DNA from: Mesostigma viride
Lineage: Eukaryota; Streptophyta; Mesostigmatophyceae; Mesostigmatales; Mesostigmataceae
DNA: 64,000 nt
Assembly: GCA_009746045.1 (NCBI GenBank)
Contig: RPFO01000299.1
Location: forward strand, 908,807 to 972,806
Direction: 5' to 3'
A model generated the notes under the pieces. The model was given only the letters and a program-made list of their open reading frames with translations, searched no databases and was not told the origin of the DNA. Both the position numbers and the translations under genes were made by a program. Below, in pieces: positions 43,231-53,567 of the stretch (position 1 is its first letter; the number at the start of each line of letters is the position of its first letter).

Positions 43231-43892
43231 ACCTTGGCAATCTGGAATGCAACTATCAATCAATTAATTAAGGGGAGGGGACACCCCTAAAGGGCACTTT
43301 TCTGGAAACCATACCTATGCATGTGCTAAAAATCCAATGATGATTGGGGACCATAAATATGAATAAAAAAAAATTTTCCAGCCACTTGGGGGGGTACAAG
43401 CCCCCACCATACACCGGTAACGTGCTAAAAATAGAAAAAGACGCTATTTTAGTCACATTTTTCCTAGGGCAGTGGGCAAACATATTGGGACCAAATCATA
43501 TATTCCCATATAGTTCCCTGACTTTTGAGAAAGTCTGCCTAATTTTGAGCACAGAATCATCATGTTTAGACACATTGATGGATTTTCCCACAAAAAGGGT
43601 ACTTTTTTCCACCAAAAAAAATAAATCAAATCATACACACATGGAATAGTGCCAAATCATATATTCCCAAATACTAGAGGTTGGGGGACATGCAGCCCCA
43701 AATTTTCAGGTCATTCTGACAAGCGCAGCCCTAGTTGATGGATATTCCTAGTTTGCCGCCTGTGATGACGCTGATGGAGGTTTTAGCTAGTATTTAACCA
43801 CACTAACACCCCTTTATACTCTGATCAGGCACTCCGCAAAGGTGAAAACCTTTGCGTTCAGTGCCGGGCCGCGGAAAACGCGGAAAACGCGA

Positions 43893-43995
43893 TCTGCAAA
43901 TGAATCCGACCGGAATCGAACTGGGGACCTCTCGCACCAATTTTGCTGACTATAGGACGGACGTCTCCGGTTACCATGGCATCGCCAACTTACAC
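43893..43995 (-). other. Possible tRNA-derived relic
   Basis: On the minus strand CCAGTTCGATTCCGG resembles a tRNA T-arm / B box, and GGTAACCGG upstream faintly resembles an A box. The T stem contains a mismatch and no convincing cloverleaf was built by eye. The neighbouring CGCGTTTTCCGCGG and the inverse of CACTGAACGCAAA recur at about 48947-49000, so it may be the head of a short repeat instead. Confidence 0.25.
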
Positions 43996-44680
43996 CTACA
44001 GTCATCCGCAAAAGTTCTCCTGTCCGGGGAGTGATGCAAGCCTTTCGGATTTGGTACTAGATAAATCACTCGAGATCTGTGTGTAGGAGTACTACACACA
44101 TGTCTACCCCTTTATACATCCAAGCCAGGTGAAAACTGGCCAAACCACATACTACCATCCTCTGCACATATGGTACCTCCTATGTTCAAGGTTTGACGAC
44201 GTTCTGACAAGAACTGCCCAAGTTACAACCATTCCAAGACGGCCACCCATGTAGACACTGCAAGGAAATTAGAGTAACCATTCAGCCACACTAGCACCTC
44301 CTTCTTCATCAAAGACACCTGCAAACTGACCAAATCACACATAATTAACTCTTGCACGCTGACGGCAACGCATGCTCAATGTGGGGGGTCATTGTGACAA
44401 GAACTACCCAAGTTGATGGGTTTCCGATATGACCACCTGACAAGGCGCTAAGGACCACTCAGTAAGTTAGTAACCCCACAGTGCCACTTCATATGCCATC
44501 CAACATGCACCAAAACCATGCTGAGTATGTTTACAAAGTACAAAGGGGTGGCCACGCACCTCATACGTCTTCATCATCCCTCCAGCATGGCCAGCCTTGT
44601 AAATATGTGCATAGCCTTGACGATGGTAGCCCTAACATGCCTAAGCAGCATTTCCTATGTTCTCCCAGGTTAGAGTGTAA

Positions 44681-45520
44681 TTAATTAATTAATTAATTAT
44701 CAACATCACTCCGTTGGGAGTAGATGTAGCACATAGCCCTGAGAAGGGGCATATGGCTTTTAATACATTCTAGGCTACTTCATGCAAGGGTGGGAATGTA
44801 AGCTACCCCTGCTCTAGGTGCACCAAGGCACCTGCACCCTCATGATGTATCGCGCTATGCCCAGTTAAGGGGGAGCGTGGCATGTGGGGGAAGATCATCG
44901 TGGCTATACAGGAGCTATGGCATGGCTTCTCAGCAGAGAGTGACTCCCTGCATGGGCACAACATTACTAAATAAGGCTAGGCATCGTCTGGAGTGTGGCT
45001 CATCATAGGCACACATGTACATGACTAAAAAGGCTAGGCCTCAGCTGGTATAGTGCCTGTAGTAGGCGGGCATGTACAAGGCCACTGTCTAACTATTCTA
45101 CACTACTGCTGTATTCCCCTAGGCTGGGGCTGGAGTTGCTGGGGCCGCGGTGGTCGAGGGGGTCGCTTGCCAGGGCTTGTGGCCGACGTAGATGGCCGCC
45201 CCCTTCCAGTACACCGGCTGGCCCGCCTTGGTCTGCCGGAGCTGGGTGTAGGTCGGCCATAGCTCCCGTCGCCGTTGTTGCTGTGCCAGGGTCAAGTCGT
45301 CGTCCACGGTGAAGGGAGTATTCGCGAGCCGCTTGCGGCGTCTGAGAAACGAAATCTTGTCCGCTGGGCTATCAAAGATGAGAAGAAGCGGAGGCGCCCC
45401 TGCCTTACCCCGCGCGCGGGGGAGGCGGTGGGCGGTCAGCTTGATCTCACCAAGAAGGCCCATGCGTGCAAGGATTTTGCTCTCAAACGCACGTGCAAGC
45501 TTCTCGGAATTCTCACCTTC
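44681..45520 (-). mobile_element. 5'-truncated ORF1-type LINE copy 3, inside T3
   Basis: The 11-bp target duplication TTAGAGTGTAA lies at 44670-44680 and 45521-45531. The minus-strand order is the ORF1 C-terminus (GEIKLTAHRLPRARG, PPLLLIF.SPADKISFLRRR, QQRRRELWPTY…VYWKGAAIYVGHKPW; stop at 45119), 3' UTR, hairpin (44708-44721) and AATT tail. The open C-terminal frame spans 45119-45463. Confidence 0.9.
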
Positions 45521-46703
45521 TTAGAGTGTAAGGTTGATGCAAACCAAGCTAATCAACACAACAACACCTCCTAAACTGTCCTCCCCGGCATGGATGACAA
45601 ACTGGGACTATGGAGGGCAAGGAACCAAGTAGGAACATGGTATATATAGCTTGCATGCAGTCATGCATGTCAACCATGGTTGGCTCAGCACATTGTAGTC
45701 TTGTCACATCATCATAACAAAGGAAAGCTCAGACAACCATTGGTGCCAGCTATCTACATGCAGTCACACAAATGCAATATCTCCAACATCATCTTCACTA
45801 TAACACTTCCATCCCTGCACGATAAAATGCAAAGAAACCATTGGCGGCCCTTCAGCGCATGAGCGCTGTGATGCCGCTGCGGCCTGCGAAGAGAGGGTGC
45901 GTCACTAGAGCTCAAACAACAAGAAGCGTCCATACGCACAACATCCTTGCCAGAACACGTTTTATGAAATTCCCTATACCTTCCCGAAGAGCTATAGGCT
46001 GCGACTGAAGCGGCCCTGATCACGACATCAACGAAAACAATATAAAGCTGCCAGGTATTCGACAACACAACGGCAAGCGACGGCGAGCTAGCTGGCAGAA
46101 ACTGCCCCAAAAGAACGCAAAAAACCTCGAACGATGAGCTCAGAGAAGAAAGCGCTGATAGCAGATAACATTCACGACAAATCTGTACCTTGCCCTCGTA
46201 AATCCCTCGCCCAGGCGTGCAACAACAGCCGTTCTTCCATGGACAGGTCAGACACGCACTGCGCAGGTCTGAACAATTACTTACCGATAATGGCCGAAAA
46301 TCTGGCGAAAAGCACCAGATCGGTTTAGAGTTCGATGCAACCGATATTAATGCCTGCTTCACGGTCAGAACGACGCGATTTTACAGCCGCTATCATGAAT
46401 TCTGTTTCATTCCGCGCGACCAAAAACTTCAGATTACCCCCCATGCCGATGGCATAAAAAAACAACAGCGATATTGTAAACCAGCTTATTTCCACCACAA
46501 ACTAACATCATAAACTCATCGCCTTTTAGATTCGAGTAAAATTTTTGCATTTCGCCTGCCCTAGTGTGGTAGTTTCGCCTGAACGCAGTCGCCATGGCCA
46601 CTTCCGCAAGGGGTGCTCGCACCGTGCACGTGAAATTTGTGACCTTCGGTTCCGGCGCGAATTTTTTGGCGCCAAAAAATTCGGGGGTGTCCCGTCCCCT
46701 TAA

Positions 46704-46856
46704 TTAACTTTGGCAATATGGAATGCAACTATTAATTAATTAATAAATTAATTAAAACACGTGCCCTCGTAATCTGGAATGCAACTATCAATCAATTAAT
46801 TAATTAACTTTGGCAATCTGGAATGCAACTATTAATTAATTAATTAATTAATTAAA
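46704..46856. repeat. Short tandem repeats of a TGGAATGCAACTAT/TTAA unit
   Basis: The unit 'TGGAATGCAACTAT' plus (TTAA)n, with or without CACGTGCCCTCGT, occurs three times here. It occurs once more at about 43242-43271 across transposon T3. It was therefore present before T3 inserted and was then partly amplified. Confidence 0.6.
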
Positions 46857-47060
46857 ACACGTGCCCTCGTTGGGGAGTCACGGAGCACCGGAGTGCTTTT
46901 AATCCCTGTAAATGCTCAACTGGAAAAGGGGCAGAGACCCCTTTTCCTTCATGCCAGAGGCATTCCACAGCAGCGGTCGGATCCGATTAAACGATCCGGC
47001 AAATTCTGTGGGTGCAAAAAGATCCGCATGAGCAGAGCTTGGCAAGGAGAGCGTGGGCAA
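46857..47060 (-). repeat. SINE-like repeat, copy 1
   Basis: It matches 48755-48945 and 52690-52845. In sense (minus) orientation it contains the perfect hairpin GGAAAAGGGG…CCCCTTTTCC and ends in GGAGCACTCC-like words. A stem with CAAC loop (CTCCCCAACGAGGG here, decayed) and a TTAA tail follow. There is no open frame and no clear tRNA-like head. Confidence 0.6.
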
Positions 47061-47343
47061 GCAAGCTGAGCGAAGCGATGGACGTAGCATGACTGGCTGT
47101 GTTGTTGCTAGGCATTAAAAATGTATGGCTGGGTGTCTACCGTCCATTAGCATTGCACGTGGCAGCAAGTGGTCAGGTATGAAGTGAGACAACTATGCAT
47201 GGACGCATGGCGATCCAACGCCGTGGAAGGACTAGGGTAGTTGTCTGAGAGGAAAGACGCGAAGGCCGCGCGAGCCGCGTGGCTATCTCTAGGTAGACCT
47301 GCATGGAGGGAGACAGAGGGTAACAAGAAAGGTTGATATAGGG

Positions 47344-47345
<2 letters not shown>

Positions 47346-47377
<32 letters not shown>
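47346..47377. repeat. CA dinucleotide microsatellite
   Basis: An uninterrupted (CA)n run is followed by CCA triplets. It is simple-sequence DNA of no evident function. Confidence 0.9.
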
Positions 47378-47378
<1 letters not shown>

Positions 47379-47636
47379 ACCACCACCACGACCAACACAA
47401 ACAACCAAAACTAAGAAGGAAAAGAGGGAACGCATACACACATACACGAAGGGGCTAAAAGAATAGGTAAGGAGTATACATTACAAAGGGAAAAGAAAAA
47501 AGAGAAAGAAAGGAAGGAAAAAGAAAAGGAAATGTAAACGGTAATAATACGAACAATAATAAATAAAGACCAAGTAAAGAGTAGTAATAATAACATAAAC
47601 AATAATGGAATAAAGGAAGGTCATTGCTGGGATGAT

Positions 47637-48625
47637 ACCACCCTCATCGAGCGCCCCGAGCACATTCAGACCTGGCTGGACTGCCTGGGCCTGGAGGCGC
47701 GGGCGGTGGGGTTGGAGATTAGTGTCAAGACTGAGGCGATGGTGATAGGGGCCTCCAGTAAACCACCGCTGCCGCGCCTGCTCGACGGGACGGAGGTCCC
47801 GTTCCGCGACCGCTTCAAGCTGTTGGGGAGCTGGCTTCCTGACACCGACGACGATGTGGACACCCGCATCGCCCTCGCCTGGGCCAAGCTCCGTTCGCTC
47901 ACACCTTACTGGCGCTCGAAGGGCCTGGACGGGCACCGCAAACGCATGCTCTTCAAGGTCCTCGTCCTCACGGTGCTCACGTATGGCGCCGAGGCGTGGA
48001 CCCTCCCACCCAAACTGGCAGCTCGGCTCGACGGCACAGTTTACAGGATGCTCCGGCAGGTCCTTAACGTAGGTTTTTCCGAGCGTCCGTCATCAGAGTC
48101 TTTGTATCATGGCATGCCTCGTGTTTCGGACGAGATTAGGCAGCGTAGGATAGCATTTGTAGGACACCTTGCCCGCACTAGCCAGGTCGACACCACCCTT
48201 GGTCTGGCCGGCCCCCAGCGGCTTGGCCAGCCAGGGCGGCATATTCTGACCTGGCCTGGCCCCGCGGACATTCCCAAAAGGGTAGGGAAACCTGTCACCA
48301 ACTACGTTCAGATGTTGCTGGACGACCTAGTGGTCCCAGCCCAGTTTGAGCACCGCATACACTCTCTCTCCCGTCTTTGGACTGTCATGCAGGACAAGAC
48401 GCGGTGGAAGAAGATTGTCAAGGCGCACACGCCCGACCCTGTGGGCAAGCCACCTCCCCCCAAGCGGAGGAGGCGTTTTGATGAGTAGTGTAGTTAGGAT
48501 TTTCTAGATAGCCTAGCGTTAGTATAGTTCGATCACGCGGCTTCCTCCACCCCATCCATCATGGAATATGTGCTACATGACCTCCCCACGGAGGCATGTT
48601 ATAATTTAATTTAATTTAATTTTTA
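47637..48625 (+). mobile_element. 5'-truncated LINE, ORF2 C-terminus, best-preserved copy
   Basis: The 14-bp target duplication ATTGCTGGGATGAT lies at 47623-47636 and 48626-48639. The open frame to the stop at 48488 shows the block typical of the region after the reverse transcriptase. It reads ISVKTEAMVIGAS, FRDRFKLLGSWLPD, DDVDTRIALAWAKLRSL, KVLVLTVLTYGAEAW and LDGTVYRMLRQVLN. It continues IAFVGHLART, GRHILTWPGP and the basic PPPPKRRRRFDE end. The 3' UTR follows, then the hairpin CCTCC-CCAC-GGAGG (within 48576-48597) and (AATTT)n. The reverse-transcriptase core and any endonuclease are missing. Confidence 0.9.
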
Positions 48626-48754
48626 ATTGCTGGGATGATGTGGTGAGGCACAGGCGATGTTGGAGTTTGAAACAGGAGTTGGATTTTTCAGCGCCCATGG
48701 TGCCCGGCCGGGGGTCTCCTATCCAACAGGGTCTAAAGCCTCATCAATTAAACT

Positions 48755-48945
48755 AGTGCTCCCGTTGGGGAGTCATGCACGGAGCACCGAAGTGCTTTTA
48801 ATCCCTGCATGTGCACAACAGGAAGAAAGGGCAGAGACCCCCTTTCTCCTTCATGCCAGAGGCATGCCACAGCGGCAATCGGACACGCCATAGACGCGAT
48901 CCGGCAAGTGCTGTGGGTGCAATAAGACCCATGTGAGCATTTCGC
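48755..48945 (-). repeat. SINE-like repeat, copy 2
   Basis: Same family as 46857-47060. In sense orientation the stem ACTCCCCAACGGGAGC occurs near its 3' end (about 48758-48773), and upstream is a GAAAGGG/CCCTTTC-type hairpin. A motif CGCGTTTTCCGCGG follows on the plus strand at about 48947, shared with 43860. Confidence 0.6.
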
Positions 48946-49099
48946 GTTTTCCGCGGACCGGCATGCACTGAACGCAAATCGTTTTCACTATTTGCGGCGT
49001 GCCAAATCAGAAATCAGAATATCATCAGTAACAAGTAGCGTGGGCAAGTAAACTGATCATAGCCAGGATGTAGCATGGCTGTACAAGGGCTAAGCTGAG

Positions 49100-49495
49100 G
49101 CTATGGCTGGTACATCAGATAGACTAGCTGGCACCAAGCCCGCCCAGCCTGGGCGATATGTCCTCACCTGGCGTGCCCCCGGCCGCGCGCGGCAGGGTCG
49201 CCACCCGTGGACTTTTCGTGATAGACTCGGCATGGACATGTGCTACACTAGACGTGACGGGCTCACCCCCGGGCAGCCTCCTGCATGGTTTGTCTGTAAT
49301 ATGGAGGCAGATGGTGCGCAAGGATAGATGGCAAGTAGTGATGAAGGAGACCACCCCCAAGCCTGTGGGGGCTCCGCGTGTGACCAAGTATGGCATTCAT
49401 AGCGATTCGGGCCGCGGTGCCCACACCCCTGTAACTAGGACAGGTCTAGATAGCTTATACCATCCATTCCATCCCATGTTCCCCTCCCACTGAGG
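49100..49495 (+). pseudogene. Strongly diverged LINE ORF2 C-terminal relic
   Basis: GTKPAQPGRYVLTWRAPG aligns with GLGQPGRHILTWPGP, and RWQVVMKETTPKPVGAP with RWKKIVKAHTPDPVGKP, of the intact copy. Frames shift in between. It represents an older or different LINE lineage. Confidence 0.5.
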
Positions 49496-49763
49496 ACTTA
49501 TGCTCACGTGACGCAGTCACGTGTCTATTAATTAATTAATTAATTAATTAATGGCTGGTAAATCCTCATTGCCCAGCTGATCAGTAGGCTCATTCTTTGC
49601 AACAGTGGCTACGATGGCGACTACATATGACTACCCATGGTTACAATTAGGGCTGATCTAACCCGCGGTGGGCGTCCACATCTTGTGGTTGATCATGAGG
49701 TCCCCTATCCGCGCGGTGGCCTACGCGCATGTGCGCCCATTAATTAATTAATTAATAGACACG

Positions 49764-50519
49764 TGCGTTGAATTGAATTGAATTGTAACATAACTCCGTT
49801 GGGAGTATATGTAGCACATAGCCCTTGAGAGGGGGCATATGGCCTATCATACATCCTAGGCTACTTCCTGCAAGGGTGGGGATGTAAAGGACCCTTGCTC
49901 TAGGTGCACCAGGGCACTTGCATCCCCATGATCTTCAAGCTATGCCCAGCGAAGGGGGAGCCTGTCATGGGGGGGAAGATCAGCATAGCAATACAAAGAA
50001 GCTAGGGCAGGGCGTCTCAGCAGAGAGTGACTCCCTGCATAGGCACAACAGAACTAAATAAAACTAGGCATCATCTGGGGTGTGGCTCATCATAGGCACA
50101 CATGTACATGATTAAGTAAAGCGCGTGGCTTAGCTGGGATAGTGCCTCTAGGAGGCGTACATGTACATGGCCACGGTCTAACTATTCTACACTACTACTG
50201 CTATATTCCCCTAAGCTGGGGCGTCTGGAGTCGCTGGGGCCGGGGGGGGGGGGGGTCGCCTGCCAGCCAGGGCTTATGGCCGACGTAGATGGCCGCCCCC
50301 TTCCAGTACACCGGCTGTCCCGCCTTGGTCTGCCGGAGCTGGAGGTAGGTCGGCCATAGCTCCCGTCGCCGTTGTTGCTGCGCCAGGGTCAAGTCGTCAT
50401 CAAGGGTGAAGAGAGTCTTCTCGAGCCGCTTGCGGCGTCTGAGAAAAGAAATCTTGTCCGCCGGGGTCTTAAAGGTGAGAAGGAGCGGGGGCGGCCCTGC
50501 CTTACCCCGCGCGCATATA
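49764..50519 (-). mobile_element. 5'-truncated ORF1-type LINE copy 4
   Basis: The ATTCA-unit tail (49768-49785), hairpin 49793-49806 and 3' UTR are followed by the ORF1 C-terminus (KAGPPPLLLTFKTPADKISF…WPTYLQLRQTKAGQPVYW, stop near 50201). The flanks ATAGACACGTGCG (left) and ATAGACACG(CATG)TGCG-like (right, 50517-50533) suggest an imperfect target duplication. It is close to copies 1 and 2 in sequence and so is young. Confidence 0.8.
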
Positions 50520-50725
50520 TAGACACGCATGTGCGCCCATAATGGCCCCCATGGATGACGCCTTCAGCATTTAGCCAAGCCTTGCCTATAATGGGACCCC
50601 CATGGATGATGCATTAAGAATTAGCTCAGCCCTGCCTATACAGAGAGTCACTCTCTTATGAGAAGCCATGCCCTAGCTCTTGTATAGCCATGGTGATCTT
50701 CCCCCCCCCATGACAGGCTCCCCTT

Positions 50726-51054
50726 AAATTAAATTAAATTAAATTATAACATGACTCCGTTGGGAGATCATGTAGCACATATTCCCGTGGATGGATGGAG
50801 GGGGGACAAAGCCGCGAAACCGAACTAATCTAACTCTAAGCTAATCTAATCTAGAAAACCCTACCTATTCTACTCAGCAAAGCGCCCCTTCCGCTTGGGG
50901 GGAGGGGGCTTGCCCACAGGGGCAGGCGTATGAGCCTGGACAATGGTCTTCCACCTCTTCTTGTCCTGCATAGCAGTCCAAGCAAGAGAGAGGGAGTGAA
51001 TTCAATGTTCAAACTGCGCTGGGACCACTAGGTCAGCCATCAACTGCTGTGGGT
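50726..51054 (-). mobile_element. 5'-truncated LINE ORF2 3' end
   Basis: The 11-bp duplication AGGCTCCCCTT lies at 50715-50725 and 51055-51065. On the minus strand the last ORF2 codons (…TAMQDKKRWKTIVQAHTP.PVGKPPPP..KG) are followed by the 3' UTR, the hairpin near 50754-50768 and the AATTT tail. Confidence 0.85.
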
Positions 51055-51084
51055 AGGCTCCCCTTCTAAAGTTGGGTTGAGCTT

Positions 51085-51245
51085 GAGACTCTGGTGGTGC
51101 AGGTGCCCTTGGTGCACCAGCTAGAGCAAGTGTCGTTTACATTCCCACCCTTGCAGGAAGTAGCTTAGAATGTCGTATGCCATATGCCATATGCCCCTTC
51201 TCTGGGATATGTGCTACATATTATACTCCCAACGGAGTTATGTTC
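51085..51245 (+). mobile_element. LINE 3' UTR and tail, plus orientation
   Basis: The 3' UTR of the ORF1-type LINE (TGGTGCACC…TTACATTCCCACCCTTGC) is followed by GTGCTACAT, the stem ACTCCCAACGGAGT (51220s-51230s) and an AATT tail. It meets the tail of the next, oppositely oriented relic in one TTAA array (51245-51275). Confidence 0.7.
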
Positions 51246-51269
51246 CTAATTAATTAATTAATTAATTAA

Positions 51270-51950
51270 TTAATGAGGTCCCCACCCCTCCAGTAGACCT
51301 TGGGCCGGCTCTGCTGGGGATCTTGCTTGTGGCGGAGGTATTCCGGCCACAGGTAGCGTCGCTGCTGCTGCTGAGCGGGGGTCAGGTCGTCCCCCAGCGT
51401 CCAGGTGAAGTCGTGCAACTTCTTGCAACGAGAGCCAGAGGAACAGCCGCTTATTCTCCAAGGACCGGAAGGTGAGCAGGGCTGGTGGGGGAGCCGCCTT
51501 GTCCCGTGAGTGGGGAAGGCGGTGGCACCCACGCAGCTCTACATCATCACCCACAGGCCCATGAGGGTAATACGGAGCTTGTTCTTGAGCTCGTCAGCAA
51601 GAGTATTTGCCGTCTCTCCTGGCTTCTTGGGGGAACGACGCAGCACCACGGGTCCGCCACTCGCGGCGGGGGCGATCGGTGGCCTCCCGTTGTTCCGCCT
51701 GGCGGTGGGCTTCCAGCTCCTGGAGTTTCGTGGCGATGGCGTCAGTGGTCGAGGCGGTCACTGACCGCAGCAGGTCTGCATAGGAGTGCGGCGGAAGGTC
51801 GCCAGAGTCCTGCCGGGTAGGCTGGGTTGCGATGGTGGCCGTCTGCGCCGCGCGATCACTGGGACCTGCGTGGCCAGGGCCTCGGCGTGGGCGGTGACGG
51901 CTTCAAGCTTCTTGATGAGCACGGCGCACAGTTTGCCTTCCACCTAGCTA
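51270..51950 (-). pseudogene. Diverged LINE ORF1 relic
   Basis: In two frames the minus strand shows VELRGCHRLPHSRDKAAPPPALLTF and LTPAQQQQRRYLWPEYL…RPKVYWRGGDLIN. This is the C-terminal RNA-binding-like part of an ORF1 related to, but clearly different from, copies 0-4. It ends directly in a TTAA-type tail. Upstream (51600-51950) the sequence is broken. Confidence 0.6.
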
Positions 51951-52080
51951 GCTGGTTGAGGCGGGAATATACGAGTTGTTATGCATGAATCATTTTATAT
52001 ATCAGTCAAAATCAAGGCCATGGTAGGCACCTTAACGTCCTTGCAATTCACATCAATAAATAGTTTGTAAACACATAGAA

Positions 52081-52158
52081 GCGGCAGGCTCGAGCTACCA
52101 TGGTCCGGATTCTCCCGATTTCTGGCCTGCGCTGGGTCACTCGTTGTCTCCTTGACAT
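52081..52158 (+). repeat. S repeat
   Basis: It carries GGCAGGCTCGAGCTACCATG followed by CCGGATTCTCCCGATTTCTG and ends TTGTCTCCTTGACATA. It forms an inverted pair with 52384-52480. Confidence 0.65.
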
Positions 52159-52383
52159 AGAAGCGTCATGTGAGCGTGCGGCACTTTACATGCGGCTTGT
52201 CCACAAACTCCCAAATTGAAATGTTTGATCATGTGCATGCTTGGGGAGCCCTCTTGCTTTTTCCCATGAGACTCATACAAATAGTACGTACTGTGCACTT
52301 AATTGTCTCACTTAATGCCTGATCTGAGAATGCAATCATCCATGAGTACGTGCATGAGACAACCATAATTCCTGGATGCAGAG

Positions 52384-52480
52384 TATCAAAGAGACAACCA
52401 GCGCAGGCCAGAAATCGGGAGAATCCGGACCATGGTAGCTCGAGCCTGCCGTTATCTTTTCCGCGTTTTCGAGTCGTTCA
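52384..52480 (-). repeat. S repeat, longest copy
   Basis: The inverse of 52081-52158, extended by AACGGCAG and GATAACG..CGCGGAAAAG-type sequence to TGAACGACTCG. With its partner it encloses about 225 bp. Confidence 0.65.
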
Positions 52481-52689
52481 AGCAGAGTATAGTTGTCTGA
52501 GAGAACAGACATAAAGCCCGCGGATAAGCCGTGAGTTATACTTTCTGAATTGGAGGATCGACCTGCGCACGGATGAGCGATGACTTCTCGTCTTCATTAT
52601 CGACATCACTCCTGTCAGAGCGGACCTGCTGAAGAGCCAGGCGTGCAACGTCCAGATGTCCGTGGACGCACCATGCATGCACACCGCGG

Positions 52690-52845
52690 CCGTTCGGATC
52701 GTGTAATCGGACGTCCGATCGCTTCTGTGGCATGCCTCTGGCATGAAGGAAAAGGGGGGTCTCTGCCCCTTTTCCTGCTGTGCATATATACATGGATTAA
52801 AAGCACTCCGGTGCTCCGTGACTCCCCAACGGGAGTACGTGTTTT
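52690..52845 (+). repeat. SINE-like repeat, copy 3, with the best 3' hairpin
   Basis: In this copy the plus strand is sense: ATGCCTCTGGCATGAAGG, then a purine/pyrimidine hairpin (GGAAAAGGGG…CCCCTTTTCC). AGCACTCCGGTGCT follows, then CGTG-ACTCCC-CAAC-GGGAGT-ACGTG (52817-52840) and an AATAAA-rich tail. Confidence 0.65.
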
Positions 52846-53039
52846 AATAAAATAAATAAATGCACACCGCTGGCCACCGCCACCAAGCTATAGAGGATCG
52901 AGCTGGAAGACAAGCGCCGCTTGGCGCCACAGCCGACGGACTGCGACAATCGCCGCTGCCGAGTGCATTCTCGATCAGAAAAACTCAGACATGGCCCCCG
53001 GGGCCGCGAGAAACCAGATTCTCTAGAACTCGGAAAGCT

Positions 53040-53190
53040 CCACGACCAGCTCCTCACGTGACTAGAGCTGCAAGGTTTGTTGATCGACGCTTGCAGGGTG
53101 CCCACCGCCTGCCCAATTCCCAGGATAAGGCAGCTGGGCCCCTACTGGCGCTCCTCACCGGCCAGTTCCGTGACATTGCTGCCATCTAAC
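53040..53190 (+). pseudogene. LINE ORF1 relic
   Basis: The frame QGAHRLPNSQDKAAGPLLALL parallels GCHRLPHSRDKAAPPPALLTF of 51270-51554. Only about 35 codons are recognisable. The motif TAACATCTAACTACAGTG is duplicated just after it (53186-53217). Confidence 0.5.
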
Positions 53191-53567
53191 TACAGTGATT
53201 AACATCTAACTACAGTGGTTGTCTCCTTGACAGTGAGGTTCCTCATGTCTTGATGATGACGTGATCGACGCATTCTCTGCAGCAGCAACGCCGCGGGACC
53301 CGTACGTGGCCTAACTATATCCGCCACAATATTGACCCGGACCCCAGGGCACGGGGAGTACCTATACATCATATTAAGTGAGACAACTATGTCACCAATG
53401 TACGTACTAAGTGTGGAAGCCCCCCTGGGCTCCCCCAGGATCAGAGGAGGCTTGCTGTTTAGATGGGGGAGTTGGCATGGCATGCATGACTTGCATGTAC
53501 TTCATTTGTGTTGCAGTCCCCTTCCGGAGCCGCGAGTTGTGTACATGTGTTGGCATTAGATTATGTG

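Larger units (their letters stand above)
43272..46699. mobile_element. TTAA-flanked DNA transposon T3, holding a LINE
   Basis: TTAA lies at 43268-43271 and 46700-46703. Terminal inverted repeats are GGGGAGGGGACACCCC on the left and GGGGACGGGACACCCC on the right (inverted), one mismatch. The sub-terminal sequences resemble T1. An 840-bp LINE (44681-45520) with its own target duplication sits inside, leaving an original length of about 2.6 kb. No transposase was recognised; the 202-codon minus-strand frame at 45754-46362 has no recognisable domain. Confidence 0.8.

Noticed and set aside
45754-46362. 202-codon minus-strand frame in T3
   Set aside because: No recognisable domain, compositionally ordinary, and inside a non-autonomous transposon; not reported as a gene.
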